DNA of 64,000 bases, taken from the NCBI RefSeq assembly GCF_026719705.1, contig NZ_JAPPRR010000001.1, forward strand, positions 62,001 to 126,000, written 5' to 3'. Each line of letters starts with the position of its first letter. Positions within the stretch are counted from its first letter, which is position 1. The position numbers were made by a program, and so were the translations under genes. Below the pieces are notes generated by a model. The model saw only the letters and a program-made list of their open reading frames with translations. It ran no database searches and was not told the origin of the DNA. This DNA is from Pseudokordiimonas caeni (lineage in GTDB: Bacteria; Pseudomonadota; Alphaproteobacteria; Sphingomonadales; Kordiimonadaceae). This document shows positions 36,780-45,755 of the stretch, one piece after another.

Positions 36780-37730
36780 ATGTTTCGCCGGTCAAGCCCT
36801 TGGCAGGAAAAGGAAAGTGAAGTTACGCCGCAGTCGGTTTACCTGAACCGGCGGCAGATCATGACGGGCGCCGGTGCGCTTTTCGGCCTCACGGCGCTTG
36901 GCGGGATCGCGGCGTCGGCACGCGAGACTCGCACCCTTGCGCCCCTGAAGGCGATGAAATCGGACTTTGATCCGGGCGAGGAGCTGACGCCCGAGAGCGC
37001 TGTGACCAGCTACAATAATTATTACGAGTTCGGCACCAACAAGGACGACCCGGCGGCGGAAGCCTGGCGGCTGAAGGTTAAGCCATGGACCGTGAAGGTC
37101 GATGGCATGACCGACAAGCCGGGTAATTATGCGCTTGAGGATATCGTCGACTATAATGCCCTTGAAGAGCGCATTTACCGGCTGCGCTGTGTGGAAGCCT
37201 GGTCGATGGTGATCCCGTGGCTGGGTGTGCCGCTCGCCCCCCTGATCCGAAAGCTTGCCCCGCAGTCCGGTGCCAAATTCGTGCGTTTTGAAACGCTTGC
37301 CGACAAAAGCCAGATGCCCGGCATCCGCTGGCCGGTGATCGACTGGCCCTATGTGGAAGGCTTGCGGATGGACGAAGCGCTCAACCCGCTCGCCTTCCTT
37401 GCAGTCGGCCTTTATGGCAAGGAACTGCCCAACCAGAACGGTGCGCCGGTGCGCCTTGTGGTGCCGTGGAAATACGGTTTCAAGTCGATCAAGTCGATCG
37501 TGCGGATCAGCTTCACGGATGACATGCCCCGCACCGCCTGGATGAAATCGGCACCGAGCGAATATGGCTTCTATTCGAATGTGAACCCGGAGGTCGATCA
37601 CCCCCGCTGGAGCCAGGCACGCGAGCGCCGTATCGGCGAGTTTGGCCGCCGTGAGACGCTGATGTTCAATGGCTATGGCGAATGGGTCGCGGACCTTTAT
37701 CGCGGCATGGATCTGCAGAAGAATTATTGA
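36780..37730 (+). CDS. msrP: Protein-methionine-sulfoxide reductase, molybdopterin subunit
   Basis: Periplasmic repair of oxidised methionines in proteins. The start is ATG 36780 ([10 protein letters not shown]), giving 316 residues. A Tat signal is seen as [20 protein letters not shown] with twin Arg. The Mo-MPT ligand Cys lies in [15 protein letters not shown], and [16 protein letters not shown] is the typical late motif. It overlaps msrQ by 1 bp. A sigma-70-like TTGGTC-N17-TAGGGT is at 36720-36748. Confidence 0.96.
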   Translation: MFRRSSPWQEKESEVTPQSVYLNRRQIMTGAGALFGLTALGGIAASARETRTLAPLKAMKSDFDPGEELTPESAVTSYNNYYEFGTNKDDPAAEAWRLKVKPWTVKVDGMTDKPGNYALEDIVDYNALEERIYRLRCVEAWSMVIPWLGVPLAPLIRKLAPQSGAKFVRFETLADKSQMPGIRWPVIDWPYVEGLRMDEALNPLAFLAVGLYGKELPNQNGAPVRLVVPWKYGFKSIKSIVRISFTDDMPRTAWMKSAPSEYGFYSNVNPEVDHPRWSQARERRIGEFGRRETLMFNGYGEWVADLYRGMDLQKNY

Positions 37731-38368
37731 TGCCGAAAGTGCCGATGAATGTGTTGCGGTTCGGGCTGAAGCCGCTGGCCTTCGTGGCCATGCTGCTGCC
37801 CTTCCTGTGGCTTGCCTACAGTTGGTATTTTGCCTTTCAGGGGCTGCCGAACGGGCTTGGCGTCAACCCGCAAGAAGCATCCAACCGCTTCACCGGTGAC
37901 TGGGCCCTGCGATTCCTTTTGCTGACGCTGGCGGTGACGCCCTTTTCGAAGCTGATCAAAAGCCCGAAGCCGATCCTGTTTCGGCGAATGATCGGGCTTT
38001 ATGCGCTTTTCTACGCTGTCGCGCACGTGACGAGTTATGTCTGGCTGGATCTCTATTTTGCGTGGGGCGACATCTGGGCCGATATCCTGAAGCGCACTTA
38101 TATCACCGTCGGCATGGCCGCACTTCTACTTCTCATCCCGCTTGGCGTTACCAGCACGAAAGGCTGGATACGACGCATGGGCAGCCGGCGCTGGCGAAAG
38201 CTGCACATGGCCATCTATGCAATCGCCCCGCTTGCCGTGATCCATTTTTTCATGATGCGAAAGGGTATACAGATCGAGCCGCTGGTTTACGGCGCGATCT
38301 ATCTGGCGCTGATGGTGCCGCGCGTGAAGGCGCGCCTTGTTACCCGCCGAAGGGCGAGTCCGGCATAA
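37730..38368 (+). CDS. msrQ: MsrQ haem-binding membrane subunit
   Basis: Passes electrons from the quinone pool or flavin reductase to MsrP. The 212-residue protein has about five to six hydrophobic segments and conserved His residues in YAVAHVTSYVW, RRWRKLHMAIY and PLAVIHFFM that should bind haem. The start at ATG 37730 overlaps the msrP stop as TGATG. Its last 29 bp overlap the convergent small secreted-protein gene. Confidence 0.95.
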   Translation: MPKVPMNVLRFGLKPLAFVAMLLPFLWLAYSWYFAFQGLPNGLGVNPQEASNRFTGDWALRFLLLTLAVTPFSKLIKSPKPILFRRMIGLYALFYAVAHVTSYVWLDLYFAWGDIWADILKRTYITVGMAALLLLIPLGVTSTKGWIRRMGSRRWRKLHMAIYAIAPLAVIHFFMMRKGIQIEPLVYGAIYLALMVPRVKARLVTRRRASPA

Positions 38369-38702
38369 CGACTTCCATATTGCAGGTCCGGGCGGCTTTC
38401 ATGCCGACTTCAGACATGACCTGTGCAAGGCGCCCCATATCCGCCATGTCGATGACACCGCTCATCATGAACTGGGCCATGGCATTCGGATTGTCCTTCA
38501 GCTCGTTCGCCTTCAGGGACATCAGCATGAAGGTTTCATAATCCTTGGCGGACAGGCCCTTTTTCATTTCCGCGTGGGCGCAGCGGCATTTGCCGAGGTC
38601 GCGGTGTTCTTCAACGCAGGCCTGAATGAGGGCGTCCTCGTTGCTGGCAACGGCAGCACCCGAGAAAAGCGACAGGCTGATAGCAAGTGTCAAACGGATC
38701 AT
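38340..38702 (-). CDS. Small secreted Cys-containing protein of unknown function
   Basis: A 120-residue protein with a signal peptide ending near GAAVASNED. The mature part has four Cys: QACVEEH, KCRCAH and RTCNME, which could form two disulfides. Met-rich helices lie between them. I do not recognise the family. The start overlaps the end of the MaoC-like gene (ATGA type overlap), so they are co-translated, while its end overlaps the tail of msrQ. Confidence 0.7.
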   Translation of the reverse strand: MIRLTLAISLSLFSGAAVASNEDALIQACVEEHRDLGKCRCAHAEMKKGLSAKDYETFMLMSLKANELKDNPNAMAQFMMSGVIDMADMGRLAQVMSEVGMKAARTCNMEVVMPDSPFGG

Positions 38703-39157
38703 GATTGTGTCGGGCGGCGCAGGATCATCATGGTTGCCGTGAAGTCCATCACCACCTCTCCTTTCTGGTTGAGTGTTTCAATATTTGATTTCGACAGCCC
38801 GAGGTTGGGCCGTGTTTCAGAGGGCCGGGCTTCAAGCACCGTTGTCCTCACACTCAATACTTCGCCGACCTTCACCGGCTGGCGCCACCGCAATTGCTCG
38901 ACGCCCGGGCTGCCCATGCTGGCTGTACCCCGGCCCATCATATTCTTCACCATCATCGACATGGTCATGGCGCATGTATGCCAGCCGCTGGCGCACAGGG
39001 TGCCGAACACTGACTTTTTCGCCAGTTCCTCATCCAGATGGAAGGGCTGGGGGTCGTATTTGGAGGCAAACTCGATCACTTCATCGCGGGTGACCTCGTA
39101 GGACCCGAAGGTCTCGACACTTCCGACAACGAGGTCTTCCAGAAAGATTTTGAACAT
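38699..39157 (-). CDS. MaoC-like hot-dog hydratase
   Basis: A 152-residue single hot-dog domain. YDPQPFHLDEELAKKS carries the catalytic Asp/His of R-specific enoyl-CoA hydratases, and FGTLCASGWHTCA follows as expected. It probably hydrates a trans-2-enoyl-CoA, although several MaoC relatives have other jobs. It is upstream of and overlapping the small secreted-protein gene. Confidence 0.88.
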   Translation of the reverse strand: MFKIFLEDLVVGSVETFGSYEVTRDEVIEFASKYDPQPFHLDEELAKKSVFGTLCASGWHTCAMTMSMMVKNMMGRGTASMGSPGVEQLRWRQPVKVGEVLSVRTTVLEARPSETRPNLGLSKSNIETLNQKGEVVMDFTATMMILRRPTQS

Positions 39158-39226
39158 TCTATCCTTCTCCCTTGAGAAGCGAGAGCGTGGCGGCGAGGCT
39201 GCCTTTCGTCAAGTGAGGAAAGAAAA

Positions 39227-40144
39227 ATGACGGCGAGTTTCAAATCTGTCTGCGTTCGCGTGGCTGCGGCTGCCGTGCTGATTGCGCTGCCGGCAAGCGC
39301 CGAGACGCATCAGGCTTCCTACGAGTTCCGTTGGGGTGGGCTCCTGATCGGCGAAAGCGATGTTCGGCTGACAACGGATGATGACAGCTACCGGATCGAA
39401 ACGACCTTCCGCACGCGGGGGCTTCTCTCGCTTTTCTCGAAAGGGGAGAGCCGGGCGTCGGCGACCGGGGATATCCTGCCTGATGGGAGATTGGTACCTG
39501 ATCAGTATGTCTCCGAGGGTCGTTGGGGCGGCGACGATTACCGCCGCATGATCCGCTATGACGATACGGGTCGGGTGGCCGGGATCGAGCAGGACTGGCC
39601 CGAGGAATGGCTGAAGGACGACAAGCGCGAACCTGTGCCCGAGGACCAGCAGGCAGGGCCAGATCCCCTGTCGCTTCTTGTATCCGCCGTCAGCGGCGCA
39701 GCACTGCCGGGCGGGGTGGAAAGCGACCGGGTGTGGCGCAGCTTCGAAGGGCGCAGCGTGATCGATTTCCGGGTACGCTGTCTGGATGGCATGGACGAGG
39801 TGCCGGAAAGCCGTCACAGCCCGATCGCTGGCGAGGCTGTCGCCTGCGGGCTGACAAGCGAGATCGTGGCGGGCAAACCCATCGAGACTGAGAAGGAACG
39901 TCGCAAGCGCGAGAAGCGCGAGGCCAAGGAACTGGCAGCCAGGGACAAGGGCCATGACGACGAACGCGACGGCACGCGCGACGCCGACCTCAAAGGCCTT
40001 CGTCTGTGGCTGCAGCGGGACGAGGCGGCCGGCCTGTGGCTGCCGATCCGTGCCCGCATGCGATCCGGCTGGGGCACGGTCAGGATGATCATGGTGGAAA
40101 GCGAACTCTCTGATTCCGCAACTGAATCCGCCACGTCCCGCTAG
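39227..40144 (+). CDS. Secreted DUF3108 protein
   Basis: A 305-residue protein with a signal ending LPASAETHQ. The segment EFRWGGLLIGESDVRL and the later FRTRGLLSLFSKGESRASATG are typical of DUF3108 envelope proteins. Residues ~220-255 are a charged Lys/Arg/Glu helix. The function is unknown; the family is envelope-associated in other bacteria. It is flanked by the MaoC-like gene (divergent) and an amidohydrolase. Confidence 0.82.
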   Translation: MTASFKSVCVRVAAAAVLIALPASAETHQASYEFRWGGLLIGESDVRLTTDDDSYRIETTFRTRGLLSLFSKGESRASATGDILPDGRLVPDQYVSEGRWGGDDYRRMIRYDDTGRVAGIEQDWPEEWLKDDKREPVPEDQQAGPDPLSLLVSAVSGAALPGGVESDRVWRSFEGRSVIDFRVRCLDGMDEVPESRHSPIAGEAVACGLTSEIVAGKPIETEKERRKREKREAKELAARDKGHDDERDGTRDADLKGLRLWLQRDEAAGLWLPIRARMRSGWGTVRMIMVESELSDSATESATSR

Positions 40145-40264
40145 AGCCTAAACTTTAGTCGCGAATCTTCACGTCTTTGTGACTAGGCCGGCCGCTTATC
40201 CCCTTGGCTCGCCAACCTGCTGTGGCAGACTGCCGCGCAAAGGTTTCAAGTGGGAGGAAATACC

Positions 40265-41560
40265 GTGAAAAAATTGATGAAACTGGCTGCCGTCGCCCTG
40301 ATGGCGGGAGCGTCCACCGCCGCCATGGCAGAAACTACCGTGATCCATGCCGGCGAGCTTCTGGCCGTGCCCGGTAAGGCGCCCCTCAAGGCGCAGACGC
40401 TGGTGATCGAGGACGGCAAGGTGAAGGCTGTGGTTGACGGCTACCGGGATGCCGCCAGCTTCGGTGCCGATGCCAAGTATCTGGACCTTAAAGATCGTTT
40501 CGTGATGCCGGGCATGATGGACATGCATGTCCACTTGCAGGGCGAACTGGGCGGCGACAAGTACCGCAATCAGGTGCTGCTCTCGAAAGAAGACCTCGGC
40601 ATGCAGTCGATCATGTATGCGCAGCGCACGCTGGATGCCGGCTTCACGACGGTGCGTGAATGCGGCTCGGACACTGACCAGATGTACGCCTTCCGCGATG
40701 CCGTGGAAAAAGGCTGGGTGATGGGTCCGCGTATCATCGCGGCGGGCCATGTGGCCATCACCGGCGGCCATATTGACGTAGATGGCATGAATCACGAGCT
40801 GCTGGATCTTTACACCAACAAGGAAGAAGTATGCGACGGTGCCGACGATTGCACCCGCGCCACCCGCCACGCCATCAAATACGGCGCCGACCTTATCAAG
40901 ATCGCGTCCACGGGCGGCGTGCTTTCGGATATCGCCACCGGCACCGGCCAGCAGATGACCGATGACGAGATCAAGGCGGTGGTCGAAGCTGCCCACGCCA
41001 TGGGCCGTAAGGTAGCAAGCCATGCCCACGCGGCTGCAGGCATCAATGCCGCCCTCCGTGCCGGAGTCGATAGCATCGAACATGGCTCGTATGCGGATGA
41101 CGAATCCTTCAAGCTCTTCAAGAAAACCGGCGCCTATCTGGTACCCACCCTTCTGGCCGGCCAGACTGTGGTGGACCTTGCCAACAACACCGATGTCCTC
41201 TCTCCGGCACAGGAAGAGAAAGCACTCGCGGTGGGCGAGGCCATGAAGGCCAATATCGCCAAGGCGGTGAAGGCCGGCGTGAAGATTGCCTACGGCACCG
41301 ATAGCGGCGTATCCCACCACGGCGAGAACGCGCGCGAAGCCGTGCTGATGGTGGAAGCCGGGATGACCCCGATGCAGGTTCTGGAATCGGCAACCGTGGC
41401 GGCTGCCGACCTGATCGGTAAATCCGACAGCCTCGGCACGCTCGAGCCTGGCAAGGCCGCTGACATCATCGCCACCTCGGCAAGCCCGCTTGGTGACATC
41501 AAGGAACTTCTGGACGTCGACTTCGTCATGAAGGGCGGCAAGGTTGTGAAGCAGAAATAA
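40265..41560 (+). CDS. Secreted metal-dependent amidohydrolase (imidazolonepropionase/Xaa-Pro dipeptidase-like)
   Basis: The start is GTG at 40265 behind GGAGG, giving 431 residues with a signal ending AAMAETT. The metal motif is MDMHVHL. The bridging Lys is in ADLIKIASTGG, His ligands are in SHAHAAAG and SIEHGSY, and the Asp is in YGTDSGVSHHGEN. The arrangement matches exported dipeptide-cleaving amidohydrolases. With the S10, M16 and S9 enzymes it adds to a large secreted peptidase set. Substrate unproven. Confidence 0.9.
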   Translation: MKKLMKLAAVALMAGASTAAMAETTVIHAGELLAVPGKAPLKAQTLVIEDGKVKAVVDGYRDAASFGADAKYLDLKDRFVMPGMMDMHVHLQGELGGDKYRNQVLLSKEDLGMQSIMYAQRTLDAGFTTVRECGSDTDQMYAFRDAVEKGWVMGPRIIAAGHVAITGGHIDVDGMNHELLDLYTNKEEVCDGADDCTRATRHAIKYGADLIKIASTGGVLSDIATGTGQQMTDDEIKAVVEAAHAMGRKVASHAHAAAGINAALRAGVDSIEHGSYADDESFKLFKKTGAYLVPTLLAGQTVVDLANNTDVLSPAQEEKALAVGEAMKANIAKAVKAGVKIAYGTDSGVSHHGENAREAVLMVEAGMTPMQVLESATVAAADLIGKSDSLGTLEPGKAADIIATSASPLGDIKELLDVDFVMKGGKVVKQK

Positions 41561-41585
41561 GAAGGCATCCACCTTCGGAAATCCG

Positions 41586-41619
41586 GCCCTGGCAGGCATG
41601 AGCTTGCCGGGGCTTTTTT
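41586..41619 (+). terminator. Intrinsic terminator after the amidohydrolase gene
   Basis: GCCCTGGCA and TGCCGGGGC form a 9 bp stem with one G-T pair, followed by six T. It lies 26 bp after the stop. Confidence 0.8.
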
Positions 41620-41624
41620 ATATC

Positions 41625-41654
41625 TTGACGCGTAACTAAAAGGTGACATATAAA
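41625..41654 (+). promoter_or_regulatory. Sigma-70-type promoter of the ArsR-SRPBCC operon
   Basis: TTGACG at 41625-41630 and TATAAA at 41649-41654 with an 18 bp spacer; transcription would begin near 41661, 27 bp before the ArsR ATG. Confidence 0.7.
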
Positions 41655-41673
41655 AGCGTTACTAAAAGGTTAC
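41632..41673. promoter_or_regulatory. Two direct-repeat operators over the ArsR promoter
   Basis: GTAACTAAAAGGTGAC (41632-41647) and GTTACTAAAAGGTTAC (41658-41673) are 16 bp copies, 26 bp apart. The first fills the -35/-10 spacer and the second covers the probable start site, the expected place for ArsR autorepression. Each is a poor palindrome. Confidence 0.65.
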
Positions 41674-41687
41674 GAATAAGGAAAGCC

Positions 41688-42053
41688 ATGTCACAAGCCG
41701 CCGATCAAGTCAGCCCCGATGTCTTCGCCGCCGTCGCCGATCCGACGCGGCGGGGGATTGTCGAACTGCTGGCACTGAGCGACCGGACGGCGGGAGAACT
41801 GGCAGCCGCCTTTCCGGCCCTGTCACGACCAGCCGTTGCCAAACATATCGCCGTCCTGCAGCGCGCGGGGCTCGTGGAAACCCACAGCGTGGGGCGCCAG
41901 CGCGTCAACCGCCTGAAGCCTGCCGGCCTCAGCGACGTGATCACCTGGACCGAAACCCTGAACCGCTATTGGGACAGCCGTCTGGATACACTGAAAACAC
42001 TCGCAGAAGAGGAAGCACGACATGCAGGACATCGTCCGCAAGATCAGGATTGA
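41688..42053 (+). CDS. ArsR-family winged-helix regulator
   Basis: A 121-residue protein starting at ATG 41688 (MSQAADQVSP). AAVADPTRRGIVELLALSD is the ArsR N-terminus, and LSRPAVAKHIAVLQRAGLVET is the recognition helix (overlapping parts). VGRQRVNRLKPAGL forms the wing. No ArsR metal Cys motif is present, placing it with the SdpR/AHSA1-linked regulators. It overlaps the first SRPBCC gene by 32 bp. It should repress its own operon. Confidence 0.92.
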   Translation: MSQAADQVSPDVFAAVADPTRRGIVELLALSDRTAGELAAAFPALSRPAVAKHIAVLQRAGLVETHSVGRQRVNRLKPAGLSDVITWTETLNRYWDSRLDTLKTLAEEEARHAGHRPQDQD

Positions 42054-42456
42054 AGCGCCGGTCGAAATTGTCTGGCGCTATCTGGTGGACGCCGAAAAGC
42101 TCCAACGCTGGCTGATGCGGCTGGAGGGTGAAATCGCGCCGGGCAAGGATTTCAGGCTCTGTTATGACGAGCCGGTCGCCAGGGGCGGCGATCCGATTGT
42201 GCATCCTTGCAGTGTCCGCGAGATGGACCCACCGCGTCGTCTGGTGATGAACTGGACCTACAGCGGCCTTCTGAACACCAACACCATCGTCTCCTTCGAT
42301 CTGGTGGCGGATGGTGGTGCAACCGAATTGACCCTCACCCATGCGGGGTGGGACGACGTGCCCGAAGCCGTGCGGGCGGCACAACGTGGTGATTATGACG
42401 GCGGCTGGGCGGAGTGCCTTGTACAGCTGAATGCGGCCGTTACCGAAGACCAATAG
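42022..42456 (+). CDS. SRPBCC (AHSA1-like) protein 1
   Basis: A 144-residue single domain with EAPVEIVWRYLVDAEKLQRW and PPRRLVMNWTYSG, the AHSA1/START-like pattern. The late helix begins GWAECLVQLN. It starts inside the end of the ArsR gene. ArsR plus AHSA1-type pairs are common; the small ligand is unknown. The next gene is a paralog with about the same layout. Confidence 0.88.
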   Translation: MQDIVRKIRIEAPVEIVWRYLVDAEKLQRWLMRLEGEIAPGKDFRLCYDEPVARGGDPIVHPCSVREMDPPRRLVMNWTYSGLLNTNTIVSFDLVADGGATELTLTHAGWDDVPEAVRAAQRGDYDGGWAECLVQLNAAVTEDQ

Positions 42457-42490
42457 AAGCTCAACGAGTACGACAGCAAAGGAAAACACC

Positions 42491-42967
42491 ATGCAGGATA
42501 TTACACGCAAACTCTGGATTGATGCCCCCATCGAAACCGTCTGGTCATACCTCGCCGACCCCGTGAAGCTCGGCCGCTGGCTGATGCGGGTCGATGGCCC
42601 GCTCAAGGCCGGGGAACGTTTCCGCTTCGTTTATGATGCGACAAAAATCCAGTGCGGAGACGGTGAAGTTGCCTGCCGGGTTACCGAGATGACGCCGCCC
42701 CGCCGGTTTGTCTTCAACTGGACCTTCACCGAGATCGCCGGCGTTGATACGCTGGTGGCGATCGATCTGGCGCCCGTCAATGGCGGCACCGACCTCACCC
42801 TCACCCATTCCGGCTGGGGCGCGGTGGCCGAGCCTGTTCGTGCCGAGCAGGTCGAGAGCCACAGCGATGGCTGGACGGAGCATCTGGCGATCATGGAGGA
42901 GCTTATCATGGGCAAATCGGTGATCGGCTGGGAAGACAGGATGCTGGCAGCGCTGAAGGCAAGCTGA
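42491..42967 (+). CDS. SRPBCC (AHSA1-like) protein 2
   Basis: A 158-residue paralog of the previous gene; both begin MQDI.RK..I.AP.E.VW.YL. PPRRFVFNWTFTE and LTLTHSGWG align with PPRRLVMNWTYSG and LTLTHAGWD. The start is the ATG at 42491; a longer in-frame start at 42431 is inside the previous gene. It has an extra C-terminal helix GKSVIGWEDRMLAALK. The tandem duplication suggests division of ligand binding. Confidence 0.88.
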   Translation: MQDITRKLWIDAPIETVWSYLADPVKLGRWLMRVDGPLKAGERFRFVYDATKIQCGDGEVACRVTEMTPPRRFVFNWTFTEIAGVDTLVAIDLAPVNGGTDLTLTHSGWGAVAEPVRAEQVESHSDGWTEHLAIMEELIMGKSVIGWEDRMLAALKAS

Positions 42968-42987
42968 CAGCGCGGCACAGCAAAAAC

Positions 42988-43020
42988 GAAAGGGCCGGGA
43001 AACTTCCCGGCCCTTTCTTT
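42988..43020. terminator. Bidirectional terminator between SRPBCC 2 and ychF
   Basis: AAAGGGCCGGGAA and TTCCCGGCCCTTT flank a 2-3 nt loop. T-rich sequence follows on the plus strand and A-rich sequence precedes it, so it can serve both converging operons. Confidence 0.8.
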
Positions 43021-43041
43021 ATCAAATGCCTGTGGCTTGCC

Positions 43042-44145
43042 TCAGTTGGCGAAGCGGAAGTGGAGGACGTCGCCGTCTTTCACCACATATTCCTTGCCTT
43101 CAAGGCGCATCTTTCCAGCGTCCTTGGCGCCCTGTTCGCCGTTCAGGGCGACATAATCGTCATAGGCGATGGTTTCGGCGCGGATGAAGCCTTTTTCAAA
43201 ATCGGTGTGGATCACGCCGGCCGCCTGCGGGGCCTTGGTGCCCTTTTCGATGGTCCAGGCGCGGGCTTCCTTCGGGCCTACGGTGAAGTAGGTGATGAGA
43301 TGCAGCAGGTCGTGGCCGGCGCGGATCACGCGGGCAAGGCCGGTCTGGCCAAGGCCGAGCGTTTCAAGGAATTCGGCTTTCTCGGCGTCATCCTCAAGCT
43401 GGGCGATTTCGGATTCGACCGCTGCAGAGATCACCACGCACGCAGCACCCTGAGCATCCGCCATTGCCTTTACCTTCTCGGAGAATTCGTTGCCGGTCGA
43501 GGCCGCGTCTTCTTCCACATTGCACACATAAAGGATCGGCTTGGTGGTCAGCAGTTGCAGCATTTCGAGCGCGCGGACTTCATCCTCGTTCGCGGGTTCT
43601 ACCTTGCGGGCGGGTTCGCCGGCTTCCAGCACCTTGATAGCCTTTTCGATCACCGCCATGGTGACGATGGCTTCCTTGTCGCCGCCTTTCACCTTGCGGG
43701 TGAGGCCATTGATGCGCCCTTCAAGGCTTTCGAGGTCGGCGAGCATCAGCTCGGTCTCGATCGTCTCGGCGTCGGCCACAGGATCAACGCGGCCGTCAAC
43801 GTGGGTGATGTCGTCATCTTCGAAGCAGCGCAGAACATGGACGATGGCATCCACTTCGCGAATGTTGGCGAGGAACTGGTTGCCAAGGCCTTCGCCCTTC
43901 GAGGCACCGCGCACGAGGCCGGCAATATCCACGAACGACAGCTGGGTCGGAATGATTTCCTTTGAACCTGCGATGGCAGCGAGCTTGTAGAGGCGCTCGT
44001 CCGGCACCGGCACCTGGCCGACGTTCGGCTCGATGGTGCAGAAGGGATAGTTGGCGGCGGCCGCAGCAGCCGTCGAGGTCAGGGCGTTGAAAAGGGTCGA
44101 TTTGCCGACGTTCGGCAGGCCGACGATGCCACATTTGAAACCCAT
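43042..44145 (-). CDS. ychF: Redox-regulated ATPase YchF
   Basis: An Obg-like P-loop protein that binds ATP and the ribosome. The 367 residues have [15 protein letters not shown] as the P-loop, [17 protein letters not shown] as switch II (overlapping parts), and a C-terminal TGS-like domain with [29 protein letters not shown] (as segments). It overlaps the pth stop by 1 bp. The rplY-pth-ychF run is a conserved alphaproteobacterial order. Confidence 0.97.
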   Translation of the reverse strand: MGFKCGIVGLPNVGKSTLFNALTSTAAAAAANYPFCTIEPNVGQVPVPDERLYKLAAIAGSKEIIPTQLSFVDIAGLVRGASKGEGLGNQFLANIREVDAIVHVLRCFEDDDITHVDGRVDPVADAETIETELMLADLESLEGRINGLTRKVKGGDKEAIVTMAVIEKAIKVLEAGEPARKVEPANEDEVRALEMLQLLTTKPILYVCNVEEDAASTGNEFSEKVKAMADAQGAACVVISAAVESEIAQLEDDAEKAEFLETLGLGQTGLARVIRAGHDLLHLITYFTVGPKEARAWTIEKGTKAPQAAGVIHTDFEKGFIRAETIAYDDYVALNGEQGAKDAGKMRLEGKEYVVKDGDVLHFRFAN

Positions 44146-44837
44146 CAGGTATCTCCGTTCTTGAGGGCCCGGAGTGCCGCCGCAAGGGGCCCGTCGGGTT
44201 GTTCCTGTTTATAGTCAGCCTTGGGCTTCGCCGTCTCGGGCGCTGCTTCGGCTTTTTTATCCTGTTTTGGCGGCTGCAGGTGGCGCGCCACATCGGTCAT
44301 GAAACGGACCGGGTCGCGCCGTGCCAGCCAGCCGCATTCGGCCGCCACGGCGTCCAGCAGCTTGTCGAGCTCGTCTTCTTCCGCCTTCGCGAAATTGCCA
44401 AGCACGTGGCCTGTGACCCGGGACTTGTCGCCGGGATGGCCAATGCCAAGGCGCACACGCACGAATTCTGCCCCGATGTGCTGGTCGATTGACCGGATAC
44501 CGTTATGGCCCGCTGCACCGCCGCCCGTCTTCACCTTGATCTTGGCGAAGGCCAGATCAAGCTCGTCATAGAAGACCACCACATCCGCAGGCGTCAGCTT
44601 GTAGAAGCGCATCGCCTCGCCGACCGACTGGCCCGAACGGTTCATGAAGGTTTGTGGCTTGATCGTCAGGACCTTTTCGCCCCCGATCATGCCTTCCGAG
44701 ACAAGCGCATTGAAGCGGGCGCGCTCGGGCGAAAAAACATGGCGGCGGACAATCCTGTCCACCGCCATGAAACCGATATTGTGCCGGTGGTTCTGATACT
44801 CGCTGCCGGGATTGCCGAGACCGACGAACAGCAGCAT
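44145..44837 (-). CDS. pth: Peptidyl-tRNA hydrolase
   Basis: Recycles peptidyl-tRNA released from stalled ribosomes. It begins MLLFVGLGNPGSEYQNHRHN with the catalytic His in NHRHNIGF. KPQTFMNRSGQSV and GGGAAGHNGIRSI are family motifs. At 230 residues it is longer than the usual ~190 because of a Lys/Glu/Pro-rich tail of about 40 residues, common in alphaproteobacteria. It begins 42 bp after rplY. Confidence 0.97.
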   Translation of the reverse strand: MLLFVGLGNPGSEYQNHRHNIGFMAVDRIVRRHVFSPERARFNALVSEGMIGGEKVLTIKPQTFMNRSGQSVGEAMRFYKLTPADVVVFYDELDLAFAKIKVKTGGGAAGHNGIRSIDQHIGAEFVRVRLGIGHPGDKSRVTGHVLGNFAKAEEDELDKLLDAVAAECGWLARRDPVRFMTDVARHLQPPKQDKKAEAAPETAKPKADYKQEQPDGPLAAALRALKNGDT

Positions 44838-44879
44838 GAGTCAAAACCCTCCAGCCGGGGTTGCCCCCGCGATCCGCGA

Positions 44880-45497
44880 TTACTCGCTGGCTTCTTCTTC
44901 GCTCTCGGCCGCAGCTTCAGCCGAACGCATGCCGCTCGGTGCCACGATCGAAACGATGGTGAAGTCGCGGTCGGTGATGACCGGAGTGCAGCCCTTGGGC
45001 AGCTTCACGGACGAGATTTTTGCAGCTTCGCCGATGTCGAGGCCTTCAACCGACACTTCGATGAATTCCGGGATGTTGTCAGCCGGAACATGGAGGTCAA
45101 CGTCGTGACGGTTGTGGTTGATGGTGCCACCACGCTTCAGGCCCGGCGACTTCTCTTCGCCGATCACATGCACGGGCACGTGAACAACGACGGTCGCGCC
45201 TTTGGCGAGACGCAGGAAGTCGATGTGCATCGGGACGTCCGAAACAGGGTGCAGCTGCAGGTCGCGCGGCAGAACCTTCGTCTTCTTGCCGTTCACGTCA
45301 ACTTCGTAGGTGTGCGACATGAAGCCGCCACGGTTGATCAAGCGAACGATCTCGTTCAGGGGAACCTGAATCGACTCGGGTTCTTTCTTGTCACCGTAAA
45401 TAACGGCGGGGACCATATTTGCGCGGCGTGCTGCACGGGAGGCTCCCTTGCCAACCCGGTCGCGAGCTTCCGCTTTCAGCGAAACGATTTGTGCCAT
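44880..45497 (-). CDS. rplY: Ribosomal protein bL25 (Ctc form)
   Basis: Binds 5S rRNA. The 205-residue product is the long Ctc-type with an L25 domain (KAEARDRVGKGASRAARRAN, VPAVIYGDKKEPESI) and a C-terminal beta domain ending in an acidic tail. It is the first gene of rplY-pth-ychF. A hairpin lies in its 5' leader. Confidence 0.96.
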   Translation of the reverse strand: MAQIVSLKAEARDRVGKGASRAARRANMVPAVIYGDKKEPESIQVPLNEIVRLINRGGFMSHTYEVDVNGKKTKVLPRDLQLHPVSDVPMHIDFLRLAKGATVVVHVPVHVIGEEKSPGLKRGGTINHNRHDVDLHVPADNIPEFIEVSVEGLDIGEAAKISSVKLPKGCTPVITDRDFTIVSIVAPSGMRSAEAAAESEEEASE

Positions 45498-45522
45498 GGC
45501 ACTAGCTCCGAATTCGTTGTGC

Positions 45523-45545
45523 GCATACGGGCCTATCCCGTATAC
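45523..45545 (-). promoter_or_regulatory. Hairpin in the rplY leader
   Basis: GCATACGGG and CCCGTATAC, separated by CCTAT, pair with one mismatch. It lies 26-48 bp upstream of the rplY ATG, close to where the ribosome site should be. It might be a regulatory site, but no 5S-like mimic could be judged by eye. The rest of 45546-45755 holds no gene I can see. Confidence 0.35.
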
Positions 45546-45755
45546 GACCGCCGCTTCCTCCAGGGATGCAAGGGCGGGTTCCCCGGCCCTCCGGAATGAG
45601 GGGACGAGTCGGGGCGCGGTGTATCCCGATTCCGGGCCGAAATCAAGGATAAAGGCCGCGAATCCGGTTGACGGGGAGGCATCGTCATGCTTCGTTGCCC
45701 GACTGCCGATAGGTAGCCCCGGTCGTATGCGGGGACGTTTGGTTGGGGGACTGAC

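Noticed and set aside
37484-37503. Short tandem repeat in msrP
   Set aside because: It is coding for KSIKSI, a conserved family motif, not a DNA repeat of interest.
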